Below the pieces are notes generated by a model. That model saw nothing but the letters and a program-made list of their open reading frames with translations, did not search any database and had not been told where the DNA came from. A stretch of DNA of 6,444 nucleotides from Bacteroidota bacterium (GTDB taxonomy: Bacteria; Bacteroidota; Bacteroidia; Chitinophagales; Chitinophagaceae): NCBI GenBank assembly GCA_023427575.1, contig JAEZAY010000118.1, forward strand, positions 1-6,444, given 5' to 3'. The position numbers and the translations under genes were made by a program. Below are positions 1 to 5,767 of this stretch, one piece after another. Within the stretch, counting starts at the first letter, position 1, and each line of letters opens with the position of its first letter.

Positions 1-96
1 TGGGTGCAGGTGAATACTGCCTGATTTAAATCTTTTTTCGGGTGGCTAATTCTTTATTGCGGGCCTGATGCTTTGGTATTCTACGTGTCTCAATTG

Positions 97-130
97 AAAA
101 AGTACTTTAGACCATAAGGCGCTACTTTTT
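97..130 (-). terminator. weak AT-rich hairpin downstream of the MmcQ/YjbR gene
   Basis: Perfect 8-base inverted repeat: AAAAAGTA at 97-104 and TACTTTTT at 123-130, with an 18-base loop. It lies 15-48 bases past the stop of the minus-strand gene ending at 145. Read on the minus strand, the second arm ends in a run of five T. It could therefore be a weak intrinsic terminator for that operon, and it is symmetric enough to work in both directions. The stem is AT-rich and the T-run is part of it, so the call is tentative. Positions 1-96 hold no recognisable gene; short plus-strand frames end by base 29, and whether they are the tail of an upstream gene cannot be told. Confidence 0.3.
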
Positions 131-144
131 AATATAAAAACAGG

Positions 145-519
145 CTAACACCGCTTCGCTGCTTTTCTCAGACTTTCGATCTCCGCCTTTTCTTTTTTAC
201 TTAATTTCGAAAATACCAGCTCATACGAATCGCGGATCAGCTTTTTTAGTAAGCTGTCGGGAATCGATCCGTCCATATCAATCGTATTCCAGTGTTTTTT
301 ATTCATATGATAACCCGGGCGGATTGCGGGATATCTTTCACGGAGTTCAATGGCTTCCTCCGGATCAGCTTTCAGGTTCACCGATTCAAATAAATTCAGA
401 TCCGTTAGGGCAAACATTTTTGAGCCTGCAAAAAATACCAGCGTATCCTCGCCAAAAGGCAATCGCTCACTGGCACCCTTAAACGACAGGCAATATTCTC
501 TGAATTGTTCTATGTCCAT
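145..519 (-). CDS. MmcQ/YjbR family protein (CyaY-like fold)
   Basis: A 124-residue cytoplasmic protein that fits the MmcQ/YjbR family in length and layout. Visible family features are an early PFG (residues 21-23) leading into a strand with GSKMFAL (32-38), then VNLKADPEEA (47-56), a central PGYHMNKKHWNTI segment (68-80) and the late SYELVFSKL helix. The NKKHW block (73-77) is the most diagnostic. The family has a double-wing fold and is often labelled DNA-binding, but its biological role is not settled, so no specific function is assigned. It starts 20 bases after the stop of the CsbD-like gene on the same strand, so the two are probably co-transcribed. The C-terminus is a short lysine-rich helix. 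There is no Shine-Dalgarno sequence; the start is preceded by an A/T run. Family assignment is confident, molecular function is not. Confidence 0.9.
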   Translation of the reverse strand: MDIEQFREYCLSFKGASERLPFGEDTLVFFAGSKMFALTDLNLFESVNLKADPEEAIELRERYPAIRPGYHMNKKHWNTIDMDGSIPDSLLKKLIRDSYELVFSKLSKKEKAEIESLRKAAKRC

Positions 520-539
520 TATAAAAAAACAATTTATAA

Positions 540-752
540 TTAACCCGCCATGCCCTTGTTGGCAGAAATGCTTTCAACGAGGATCTTTACATCATTCCTG
601 CTTTTATTGAGTTTGGCAGCCAATCGGTCGAGCAGTAATTCTTCATTGCCTTCCTGATATTCCAGGTCTTCATCTGTTAGCTCCAGGTTATGTTCTTTTA
701 ATTTTTCTTTGACTTCCTCCCAGGGCGAGGAAAGATTTAAACGGCTACTCAT
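540..752 (-). CDS. CsbD-like small stress protein
   Basis: A 70-residue acidic, helical protein. Its pattern matches the CsbD-like layout: W11-x3-K15 in helix one, LTDEDLEY (residues 25-32), G35, a helix with LLLDRLAAKL (39-48), and a final helix DVKILVESI (54-62). In CsbD proteins the W..vK.klk / Lt.dDL....G / ...l..k.g.s pattern is the family core. CsbD is a general-stress protein in Bacillus, but its biochemical activity is unknown. The match here is partial and the protein ends in a short non-conserved tail (NKGMAG). It is the first gene of a probable two-gene minus-strand unit with the MmcQ/YjbR gene. The start at 752 gives the whole domain and is preceded on its strand by an A-rich leader with no SD motif. 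No clear Bacteroidota promoter (TTG ... TAnnTTTG) was found upstream. Confidence 0.72.
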   Translation of the reverse strand: MSSRLNLSSPWEEVKEKLKEHNLELTDEDLEYQEGNEELLLDRLAAKLNKSRNDVKILVESISANKGMAG

Positions 753-957
753 CTGATCTTGTTTTTTTAGTTAGGAATGTTGAGCGGATGGGATCCATTT
801 ACTCAATTAAGATACAAAACAGTCAATAAATATAGTGCCGGAATCTACTGTTATGGTAATTGGTGTCCGGATAATAATTTTCAATTTACCTGATACCGGT
901 ATCCATAGTGAATTAGGAGCCAACTGTTTTATTTTACGGCCTCCGTTTTTGAATTCG

Positions 958-1000
958 CACATTATCAAATTATCACATTTTCACATTGGCACATTATCAC
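958..1000. repeat. tandem array with 8-base period, consensus CACATTRT
   Basis: Five consecutive 8-base units plus 3 bases: CACATTAT, CAAATTAT, CACATTTT, CACATTGG, CACATTAT, CAC. The first six positions (CAMATT) are nearly invariant and the last two vary. The first and fifth units are identical. The array sits in an intergenic region, about 205 bases upstream of the CsbD-like start. From memory, similar CACATT/CAAATT strings occur in intergenic DNA of some Bacteroidota genomes; this was not checked. Function is unknown. Confidence 0.75.
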
Positions 1001-1117
1001 TGCCATTCGATTCAATGTCCTTTACGAACTACTGCCAAGGCTCACTGGATAGATTTATCCGTCAATGATGTGTCAAATTATATAACCGGAAGTCTTAACT
1101 GCTTTCTAAAACAAAAA

Positions 1118-1147
1118 GGGGCCAGGATAAAAATCCAGCCCCGTTTT
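1118..1147 (+). terminator. terminator-like hairpin with no obvious upstream gene
   Basis: GGGGC (1118-1122) pairs with GCCCC (1138-1142), and GGAT (1125-1128) pairs with ATCC (1133-1136). The two stems are separated by a small 2x1 internal loop and closed by an AAAA loop. An A-run precedes it and GTTTT follows it (1143-1147), so it could act as an intrinsic terminator in either direction. No gene ends just before it on either strand. Alternatively it is a 5' leader hairpin of the short frame starting at 1162, or the relic of a lost gene. Confidence 0.4.
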
Positions 1148-1161
1148 AAATCCAATATCCT

Positions 1162-1284
1162 ATGAAAAACCGTGGAAGCATAAACGAAACCCGTGCCAAA
1201 TCATTTTTACGTTTAGAATCGGTTATTATAAGCAGATTTATTCCATTGCCGGGAGCAATCATTCCTTTATTGGGAGAAGGCTGA
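1162..1284 (+). other. doubtful 40-codon ORF, possibly the remnant of a gene start
   Basis: An ATG 19 bases after the hairpin opens a frame of 40 codons ending in TGA. The peptide begins MKNRGSINETRAKSFLRL, a basic N-terminus, followed by a hydrophobic stretch (VIISRFIPLPGAIIPLLG). This basic-then-hydrophobic pattern resembles the start of an exported Bacteroidota protein, such as the N-terminus of a SusC-type receptor, but no mature region follows. It may be a decayed gene start, a real small peptide or chance. I do not claim a function. Confidence 0.2.
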
Positions 1285-1578
1285 AGCCATATTCATCTTT
1301 GGTAAGAACTGTGGTAATCCATAATAATACCGGGGGCGGATTTTAATTTTGCAGGAACGCATGCTGATTATTCTTTCATGGAAAATTGCATATCGAAATT
1401 TGTAATTGTGAAAAAATATTTCAGCCGCCTCCTGCATAACAAATACATTATGGTCTGAAAGGCAATTCAATGTATGCCGTCTTTTTTTTATTTGCAGGCT
1501 ATCTGATTTTATAAAACAATATTGAATCGGAAATTGAGTCCGGAGATCTTATATTGCGGGAAATAAAATTAGACTAAG

Positions 1579-1806
1579 ATGGCAGCAACAAAAATTACTG
1601 TATTAAGCAATGGTTCTTTAAAAGTAGAAGGCGATTTTGAAATTGTTGACCGCAATGGAAATATCTATGATCTCGGGGGCAGAACGGCAGTATCTATTTG
1701 TCGCTGTGGATTGTCAAAAAACAAACCCTTTTGCGATGCTTCACATAAAGGTCATTTCGAACACGAAGCGGTAGCTTTTGCACTGCCACCGAAAAAGGAA
1801 GCCTAG
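1579..1806 (+). CDS. CDGSH-type iron-sulfur domain protein
   Basis: A 75-residue protein with one CDGSH-type [2Fe-2S] site. The family pattern CxCx2(S/T)x3PxCDG(S/A/T)H is met by C41, C43, S46, P50, C52, D53 and H56. Three cysteines and one histidine are the cluster ligands in this family, and all are present. The only deviation is alanine at the glycine position (CDASH). Residues 4-36 form the preceding beta-rich part (KITVLSNGSLKVEGDFEIVDRNGNIYDLGGR is read as strand-turn-strand), which presents the cluster motif after a VSICRCG strand. There is no signal peptide or membrane anchor, so it is cytoplasmic, unlike animal mitoNEET. Bacterial members are thought to bind a redox-active labile cluster; their physiological partners are mostly unknown. 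It appears monocistronic, with unrelated flanking DNA on both sides and a hairpin region 50 bases downstream. No SD motif precedes the start. Confidence 0.93.
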   Translation: MAATKITVLSNGSLKVEGDFEIVDRNGNIYDLGGRTAVSICRCGLSKNKPFCDASHKGHFEHEAVAFALPPKKEA

Positions 1807-1855
1807 TTTTTATGTTTTAAATGGAAGTTTCAGAACTTTTTCTGGATAATCCGGT

Positions 1856-1938
1856 GCAGGCCGGCGGGAATTTTTAACAGGCTTTTGTTGTAACCGGCCT
1901 GCTCCTTTTTGCAGATATAATTTTCCTTCCCGCTGGCC
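1856..1938 (+). terminator. two overlapping, mutually exclusive hairpins in the CDGSH gene 3' region
   Basis: Hairpin A pairs GCAGGCCGG (1856-1864) perfectly with CCGGCCTGC (1894-1902), followed by TCCTTTTT (1903-1910). Hairpin B pairs GGCCGGCGGGAA (1859-1870) with TTCCCGCTGGCC (1927-1938). B has twelve pairs, one of them a G-U that forms only in a plus-strand transcript, and is followed by TTTTCTCCTTTT. The left arms share 1859-1864, so only one hairpin can form at a time. The likely role is termination of the CDGSH transcript. Loops are long (29 and 56 bases), which weakens a classical intrinsic-terminator reading. Confidence 0.4.
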
Positions 1939-2088
1939 TTTTCTCCTTTTAATCTTCCCTTTTTTGTTGATAATCAGCAAGTTAATTATTGCGATTTCTT
2001 TTTCATTCCCACAGTGGCACACAAATTGAACCGGATCTATACAGATGGGAAAACTTTCAATTTAAATTTAAAATAACAGCGGGCAAGA

Positions 2089-2131
2089 GATAGTTTACCA
2101 CCCATAGCATCATTTTATTGAATAAACTATC
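2089..2131 (+). promoter_or_regulatory. 9-base inverted repeat in the leader of the methylase-like gene
   Basis: GATAGTTTA (2089-2097) and TAAACTATC (2123-2131) are perfect inverted copies 25 bases apart. The right arm ends 11 bases before the start codon at 2143, so it overlaps the ribosome entry region. It could be a protein-binding operator or an mRNA hairpin that occludes the start. The arms are AT-rich, and a chance origin is possible. Confidence 0.35.
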
Positions 2132-2142
2132 ATTTCAGGAAT

Positions 2143-4209
2143 ATGATTTCTAGTGAGCAGCGTATCCATATTGATAAAATCTGGAACCGCTTTAAACCTG
2201 TAAGTTCTTTTAAGCCTTTTGCCGTCATAGAGCTGATTGCTTACATGCTGTATTTAAAAAGGCTCGATGAGATCCAGACACTGAAAGAAATTCATCCTAT
2301 TCTTGCGGGTGAACCAATGGTAAATCCCATTTTTACCCAAGAAGAAACGGAGCTTCGCTGGAACCAGTTTAGAAATCTCGCCCCCCAACAATTATATCAG
2401 TTATTTACAAAAGAAAACGGTGTTTTTGAATTTGGAAAAAAAGCCCTCCGGCCTGCCAGCACTTTTAGCCGCCTGCTGAATTCAATGGACGTGATGTTTC
2501 CCACTTCCGGCATGCTGGCCGATCTGGTGGAAATGATCAGCGGGCTGGAAATCAAGGACCGGCTTCAAACGGCGGCCATCTTCGATTATCTGCTTACGAA
2601 GCCGGAGGCGGCCGGTGAAAACAATCAGTTTAGTACGCCAAAGCAGATTACCCGTTTAATGGTTGAGCTGATGGAGCCACAGCCAACAGATACCATTTGT
2701 GATCCGGCTCTGGGAACTGGCGGCTGCATGGTGCAGGCGGCTCAATATATTCAGAAAAATTTCCCGGATTCCTACCTGGAAAGCGAGTTCAATTGTTATT
2801 TTCCCCCCGGCACTTTTACCGGTTTCGACAGCGATGAAACGATGTTACGAATTGCTGCCATGAACCTGCTGATTCATGGTATTGAAGATCCGGAATTACA
2901 TGGCATCAACGCACTTGGAAAACTGAATCAGCGGTTTGCTGCACAATTCAGCCTGATCCTTTCCGTTCCCCCTTTTACAGGGAATATGGATATAAATGAA
3001 GGAGATGCTGCCATCCTGAAAGAAATTAAAAGCAGAAAAGCAAACCTGCGTTATTTGGCCCTCATCTCAAAAGGGCTAAAGAATGATGGAAGGGCCGCCG
3101 TTATCGTTCCCCAGGAATTGCTGTATGGCGCCACCTCCGCGCATTTACAGGTGCGGAAATCAATTCTGGATAATCAATCGCTGAAGGCTATTATAAGTTT
3201 GCCTGAGCGAACTTTTCATCCCTACTCGGACCTGCCTTCGGCGCTGGTCGTTTTTTCGAACTCGGTTTCGGCGGCAGATCACCCGATCTGGTTTTACAAA
3301 ATGGAATCGGATGGCACTGATAGAAAAGAGGCTGAAACTTATTCAGATCAAGAAAATTCAGTTGGCTGGCAACAAACCGCCGGCGATATACCTCATTTGC
3401 TGGAACAATGGCGCTTATACCGCAACAATGGAACCCTGGAGCTCAGTGAAAAAAGCTTTCTGATCAGTGCCGCCGAAATGCGCTCGGCCAATTATGACTG
3501 GAGTCCGGAGGCTTACAAAAAACTGATCCGCGAAAAAATCCGTCAGCGGACAAAGCCAATTGAAAAAAAACCGGAACGGAAAAGAAATCTGCAGAACGCT
3601 GGTGAACCGGATCCGCACAGCTCTTACGAACCCTATCCGGAATCTTCGGGAAGATGGAAACAGGTGCTTGGTTTTATTCTACTGATCCTGTTAATTGCTG
3701 CCGGGGTTTTCGGCTATTACTACTATGTTGAAAGACCGCAAATGCAAATGGTTTCCAGTGATTCAATTCCGGATCCCGGCGATTCGGCGCATTCGGGTTC
3801 TCCCGATTTAAGCTTTGAAGATACTGGCTCCGATACTTCGTTTGCGATCAGTCAGCCTCCTCCATCGCCGGCTGCCGTTGAGCCTAAGCCGGCGATCAGT
3901 ATCGTTCAGGAACCGCCCGAAGAAAAGCCGGCGCCGGATACGCTGGCCAGGAAAGAAACTTCAAAGCAGCTTGTAAAAAAGCCATTGGGAAAATACAAAG
4001 TGATAACCCGGGCCTATTTTCACGATCGTCCCGACGAAGAGCAGATCCGGCTGGAAGATTTTGTGGTGAATTGGGATAACGCGTATACAACCCTGCAGGC
4101 ACTGGAGGAGCGACGTGGTTTCGTGTATGTTGTTTTTACCAACAGTGAAGGTAGGATCATAAAAGGCTGGCTGAAAAAGGAAGACCTTCGGCCGGCGGAA
4201 GAAGAATAA
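2143..4209 (+). CDS. HsdM-like N6-adenine methylase domain fused to a transmembrane helix and SH3-like domain; probably catalytically inactive
   Basis: A 688-residue fusion. Residues 1-145 are helical and resemble the HsdM N-terminal domain (IAYMLYLKRLDE). Residues 146-460 are a type I methylase fold: FDYLLTK, QFSTPKQITRLMVELM (Q162 onward), SAM motif I DPALGTGG (187-194), GFDSDETMLRIAAMNLLIHG (227-246) and the closing NYDWSPEAYKK (450-460). The catalytic NPPF motif reads VPPF (V275-F278), preceded by S274, so adenine methylation is doubtful. After a Lys/Arg-rich stretch (459-481) comes one transmembrane helix (about 508-528), then a Pro/Ser/Asp/Glu-rich linker (about 530-605). The C-terminal domain (about 614-688; Y618, GFVYVVFTN, GWLKKEDL) looks SH3-like. 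The positive-inside rule puts the methylase part in the cytoplasm and the C-terminus in the periplasm. Ordinary HsdM proteins are about 500 residues, soluble and encoded beside hsdS and hsdR; neither is seen here. The start at 2143 is chosen because HsdM-like sequence begins within ten residues of it. Confidence 0.88.
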   Translation: MISSEQRIHIDKIWNRFKPVSSFKPFAVIELIAYMLYLKRLDEIQTLKEIHPILAGEPMVNPIFTQEETELRWNQFRNLAPQQLYQLFTKENGVFEFGKKALRPASTFSRLLNSMDVMFPTSGMLADLVEMISGLEIKDRLQTAAIFDYLLTKPEAAGENNQFSTPKQITRLMVELMEPQPTDTICDPALGTGGCMVQAAQYIQKNFPDSYLESEFNCYFPPGTFTGFDSDETMLRIAAMNLLIHGIEDPELHGINALGKLNQRFAAQFSLILSVPPFTGNMDINEGDAAILKEIKSRKANLRYLALISKGLKNDGRAAVIVPQELLYGATSAHLQVRKSILDNQSLKAIISLPERTFHPYSDLPSALVVFSNSVSAADHPIWFYKMESDGTDRKEAETYSDQENSVGWQQTAGDIPHLLEQWRLYRNNGTLELSEKSFLISAAEMRSANYDWSPEAYKKLIREKIRQRTKPIEKKPERKRNLQNAGEPDPHSSYEPYPESSGRWKQVLGFILLILLIAAGVFGYYYYVERPQMQMVSSDSIPDPGDSAHSGSPDLSFEDTGSDTSFAISQPPPSPAAVEPKPAISIVQEPPEEKPAPDTLARKETSKQLVKKPLGKYKVITRAYFHDRPDEEQIRLEDFVVNWDNAYTTLQALEERRGFVYVVFTNSEGRIIKGWLKKEDLRPAEEE

Positions 4210-4213
4210 AAAA

Positions 4214-4254
4214 AAACGCAAAAATCAGAACATATGATTCTGAATTTTGCGTTT
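4214..4254. terminator. bidirectional terminator between convergent genes
   Basis: A 17-pair stem with one mismatch: left arm 4214-4230, right arm 4238-4254, loop CATATGA. The arms contain AACGCAAAA and TTTTGCGTT. A run of A at 4208-4216 precedes it, which is a strong T-tract for minus-strand transcripts. On the plus strand only GTTT follows. It begins 5 bases after the methylase-like stop and 34 bases past the end of the minus-strand gene at 4288, so it probably serves both convergent genes, most strongly the minus-strand one. Confidence 0.8.
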
Positions 4255-4287
4255 CCAGCTGTATGAACAGCTTCCGGTCACAACATC

Positions 4288-4491
4288 TTAAAATTCTCTG
4301 GATAGTTGTTCAGGGTTGTTGATCATGTTTTTTGCATTTTTAGGCATGTACTGATCATAGAGTTTTTTGCCCTTATCTTTCAGATTACCCACCAGCTGAT
4401 CTTTTTCCTGCTTTGTCATTTTTGAATATCTGTAATATGCGAAAGCAGCAAGTCCGGCAAGTACAAGCGGCATTTTTTTTCCTATTGCCAT
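4288..4491 (-). CDS. small single-pass membrane protein, unknown function
   Basis: A 67-residue protein with one N-terminal hydrophobic segment (about residues 7-22, MPLVLAGLAAFAYYRY) followed by a charged, helical, Lys-rich tail (SKMTKQEKDQLVGNLKDKGKKLYDQYMPKN). The layout resembles YtxH-like stress proteins, which have a short membrane anchor and an amphipathic cytoplasmic helix, but the match is one of shape and not of diagnostic residues. The tail should face the cytoplasm. It is convergent with the methylase-like gene, with the shared terminator between them, and divergent from the CBM9-like gene across 165 bases. The start at 4491 gives the whole hydrophobic segment. Biased amino-acid use is typical of real small membrane proteins, so the gene is probably real, but no function is assigned. 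Confidence 0.7.
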   Translation of the reverse strand: MAIGKKMPLVLAGLAAFAYYRYSKMTKQEKDQLVGNLKDKGKKLYDQYMPKNAKNMINNPEQLSREF

Positions 4492-4656
4492 AAAATAAAA
4501 ATTTTGAGTTTAAAAATCTGGTTGACCATTATTTACTTCAAAATATCATACCAACTTTACAAAAAGAATCCAATGATCTTTATAAGCGGCAAAAAATTAA
4601 ATGGCATCGGCTTAACATTATTTCTATCCTATTTTTACGGTTAATCGAATTCCCTG
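4492..4656. promoter_or_regulatory. divergent intergenic region
   Basis: These 165 AT-rich bases separate the start of the small membrane-protein gene (minus) from the start of the CBM9-like gene (plus), so both promoters should be here. Neither strand shows a good match to the Bacteroidota pattern TTG followed by about 19 bases and TAnnTTTG. The nearest minus-strand candidate (TATTTTG) has the wrong spacing to its TTG. No operator-like palindrome stands out. Confidence 0.4.
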
Positions 4657-5760
4657 ATGCTGAAAATAAAATCAACGCTTCTATTTGCCCTTAGCTTTAT
4701 TTCCGTTTTTTCTGTATCCGCCCAGAACCTATTTCAGGATTATGAACATCTGTTTACTCCGCCCCAAACCTATATCGTTCAACTTGCCGATACCGCCCTT
4801 GTAATTGATGGAAAACCCAGTGAAGATGCCTGGAGCAACGCCCGCTGGTCTCAGGAATTTGTGGACATTGAAGGTTCGAAAAAACCATTGCCAGCCCATT
4901 CCACCCGGTTTAAAATGTTATGGGATCAGGAGCATTTGTACATCCTGGCAGAACTGATTGAGCCGCACGTTTGGGCAACGCTGAAAAATCATGACCAGAT
5001 TGTTTATCACGACAATGACTTTGAAGTTTTCATTGATCCAGATGGTGATACCCATAAATATTACGAGATTGAACTGAATGCCTTTAATACCGTTTTTGAT
5101 CTCTATATGCCAAAGCCATATCGTAATGGTGGATCTCCGGATATAAAATGGAATGTAAAAGGCTTACAATCGGCGGTTCATATTGAAGGAAGCATCAATG
5201 ATCCGGCTTCCATTGACCAAAAATGGTATGTTGAAATGGCCATTCCTTTCAGGTCGCTCGACCTGAACGATAAAGGCCCGGTTCCATCGCCGCTTTCCGT
5301 ATGGAATCTCAATTTCTCGCGGGTACAGTGGGATACAGAAATTAAGGCGGGAGAATATAAAAAGTTGATGGATACTGCAAAAAACCGTCCCCGGGCTGAA
5401 CATAATTGGGTCTGGTCGCCGCAGGGAGTAATCAATATGCATTTTCCCGAACGTTGGGGCTATATTCGATTTAGTGATCAGAAAGCGGGTGCGGAAGAGA
5501 AGCCTTTTGGTTTACCGGCTTCTTATGAATTTAAAAAACATTTATTCCTGGTTTATTATCGCCAGAAGGAATTTTTCCGTACGAATAAAACCTATGCACA
5601 GAATACTTCCGAATTAAAAATCCCGAAATCGCTGGTGATCAATCAGAGCAGGTATAGTCTCAAGCTGGAGGCGTCTGCGCAACATTTTAAAGCCAGCATT
5701 CAATCGGCAAAAGGTATTGACTGGCATATTGATCAGGATGGCCGCATTTATCAGCAATAA
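4657..5760 (+). CDS. secreted carbohydrate-binding family 9-like protein
   Basis: A 367-residue exported protein. Residues 1-22 are a classical signal peptide (K3, K5, hydrophobic core 7-20, SVSA then Q23), with no lipobox cysteine, so it is probably periplasmic or secreted and not a lipoprotein. Residues about 40-260 have the CBM9-like pattern: IDGKPSEDAW (50-59), a strand with FKMLWDQEHLYILAEL (85-100), the core block H118-D119-N120-D121-FEVFIDPDGD (122-131), YYEIELNAFNTVFDLYM, and an AIPFRSLD segment with NFSRVQWD. In CBM9-type modules such positions bind glycan ends and calcium, but binding here is inferred. The last 100 residues have no recognised domain. Bacteroidota often carry stand-alone proteins of this size. 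It is 7 bases ahead of a glycosylhydrolase gene, so both are likely in one operon and act on the same extracytoplasmic glycan. No SD motif precedes the start; it is chosen because it gives the full signal peptide. Confidence 0.9.
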   Translation: MLKIKSTLLFALSFISVFSVSAQNLFQDYEHLFTPPQTYIVQLADTALVIDGKPSEDAWSNARWSQEFVDIEGSKKPLPAHSTRFKMLWDQEHLYILAELIEPHVWATLKNHDQIVYHDNDFEVFIDPDGDTHKYYEIELNAFNTVFDLYMPKPYRNGGSPDIKWNVKGLQSAVHIEGSINDPASIDQKWYVEMAIPFRSLDLNDKGPVPSPLSVWNLNFSRVQWDTEIKAGEYKKLMDTAKNRPRAEHNWVWSPQGVINMHFPERWGYIRFSDQKAGAEEKPFGLPASYEFKKHLFLVYYRQKEFFRTNKTYAQNTSELKIPKSLVINQSRYSLKLEASAQHFKASIQSAKGIDWHIDQDGRIYQQ

Positions 5761-5767
5761 CGTTTTT

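Larger units (their letters stand above)
753..1578. other. 826-base intergenic region without a convincing gene
   Basis: Both strands have open frames of up to 77 codons here. None has a recognisable domain, a sensible composition or a conserved motif, and one runs straight through the tandem repeat. Identifiable contents are the 8-base-period tandem array (958-1000), a terminator-like hairpin (1118-1142) and an ATG-initiated 40-codon frame directly after it (1162-1284). The rest is AT-rich sequence separating the minus-strand CsbD-like gene from the plus-strand CDGSH gene, so it must contain two divergent promoters. I could not locate either with confidence. The length is unusual compared with the tight spacing elsewhere in the window and may reflect decay of a former gene. 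Confidence 0.6.
1807..2142. other. 336-base intergenic region with hairpins and a leader inverted repeat
   Basis: This region lies between the CDGSH gene and the methylase-like gene, which run in the same direction. Its first part holds two overlapping GC-rich hairpins (1856-1938) and pyrimidine-rich tracts. Its last part is AT-rich and holds a 9-base inverted repeat ending 11 bases before the next start. A 70-codon minus-strand frame (1810-2022) covers it but consists of low-complexity Lys/Arg-rich sequence produced by the pyrimidine tracts, so it is not called as a gene. The promoter of the methylase-like gene should lie here but could not be pinpointed. Confidence 0.6.

Noticed and set aside
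892..903. 12-base perfect palindrome GATACCGGTATC
   Set aside because: A 12-base palindrome is expected about once or twice by chance in a window this size, and it sits in gene-free DNA with no start or stop nearby.
958..1000. CRISPR array
   Set aside because: Units are only 8 bases with no spacers, so this is a simple tandem repeat.
835..1068. 77-codon plus-strand ORF
   Set aside because: It runs through the 8-base tandem array, and its product has no domain or plausible composition.
1267..1470. 67-codon minus-strand ORF
   Set aside because: No recognisable domain, no partner gene, and amino-acid composition typical of random AT-rich sequence.
1810..2022. 70-codon minus-strand ORF
   Set aside because: Low-complexity Lys/Arg-rich product created by pyrimidine tracts. 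It overlaps the hairpin region and has no recognisable motif.
2143..4209. A type I restriction-modification locus
   Set aside because: Only an HsdM-like domain is present. No hsdS or hsdR lies within the window, the catalytic motif is changed and the protein has a membrane anchor.
4492..4656. Bacteroidota-type promoter (TTG ... TAnnTTTG)
   Set aside because: Partial matches to the -7 element exist, but none has the -33 TTG at suitable spacing.
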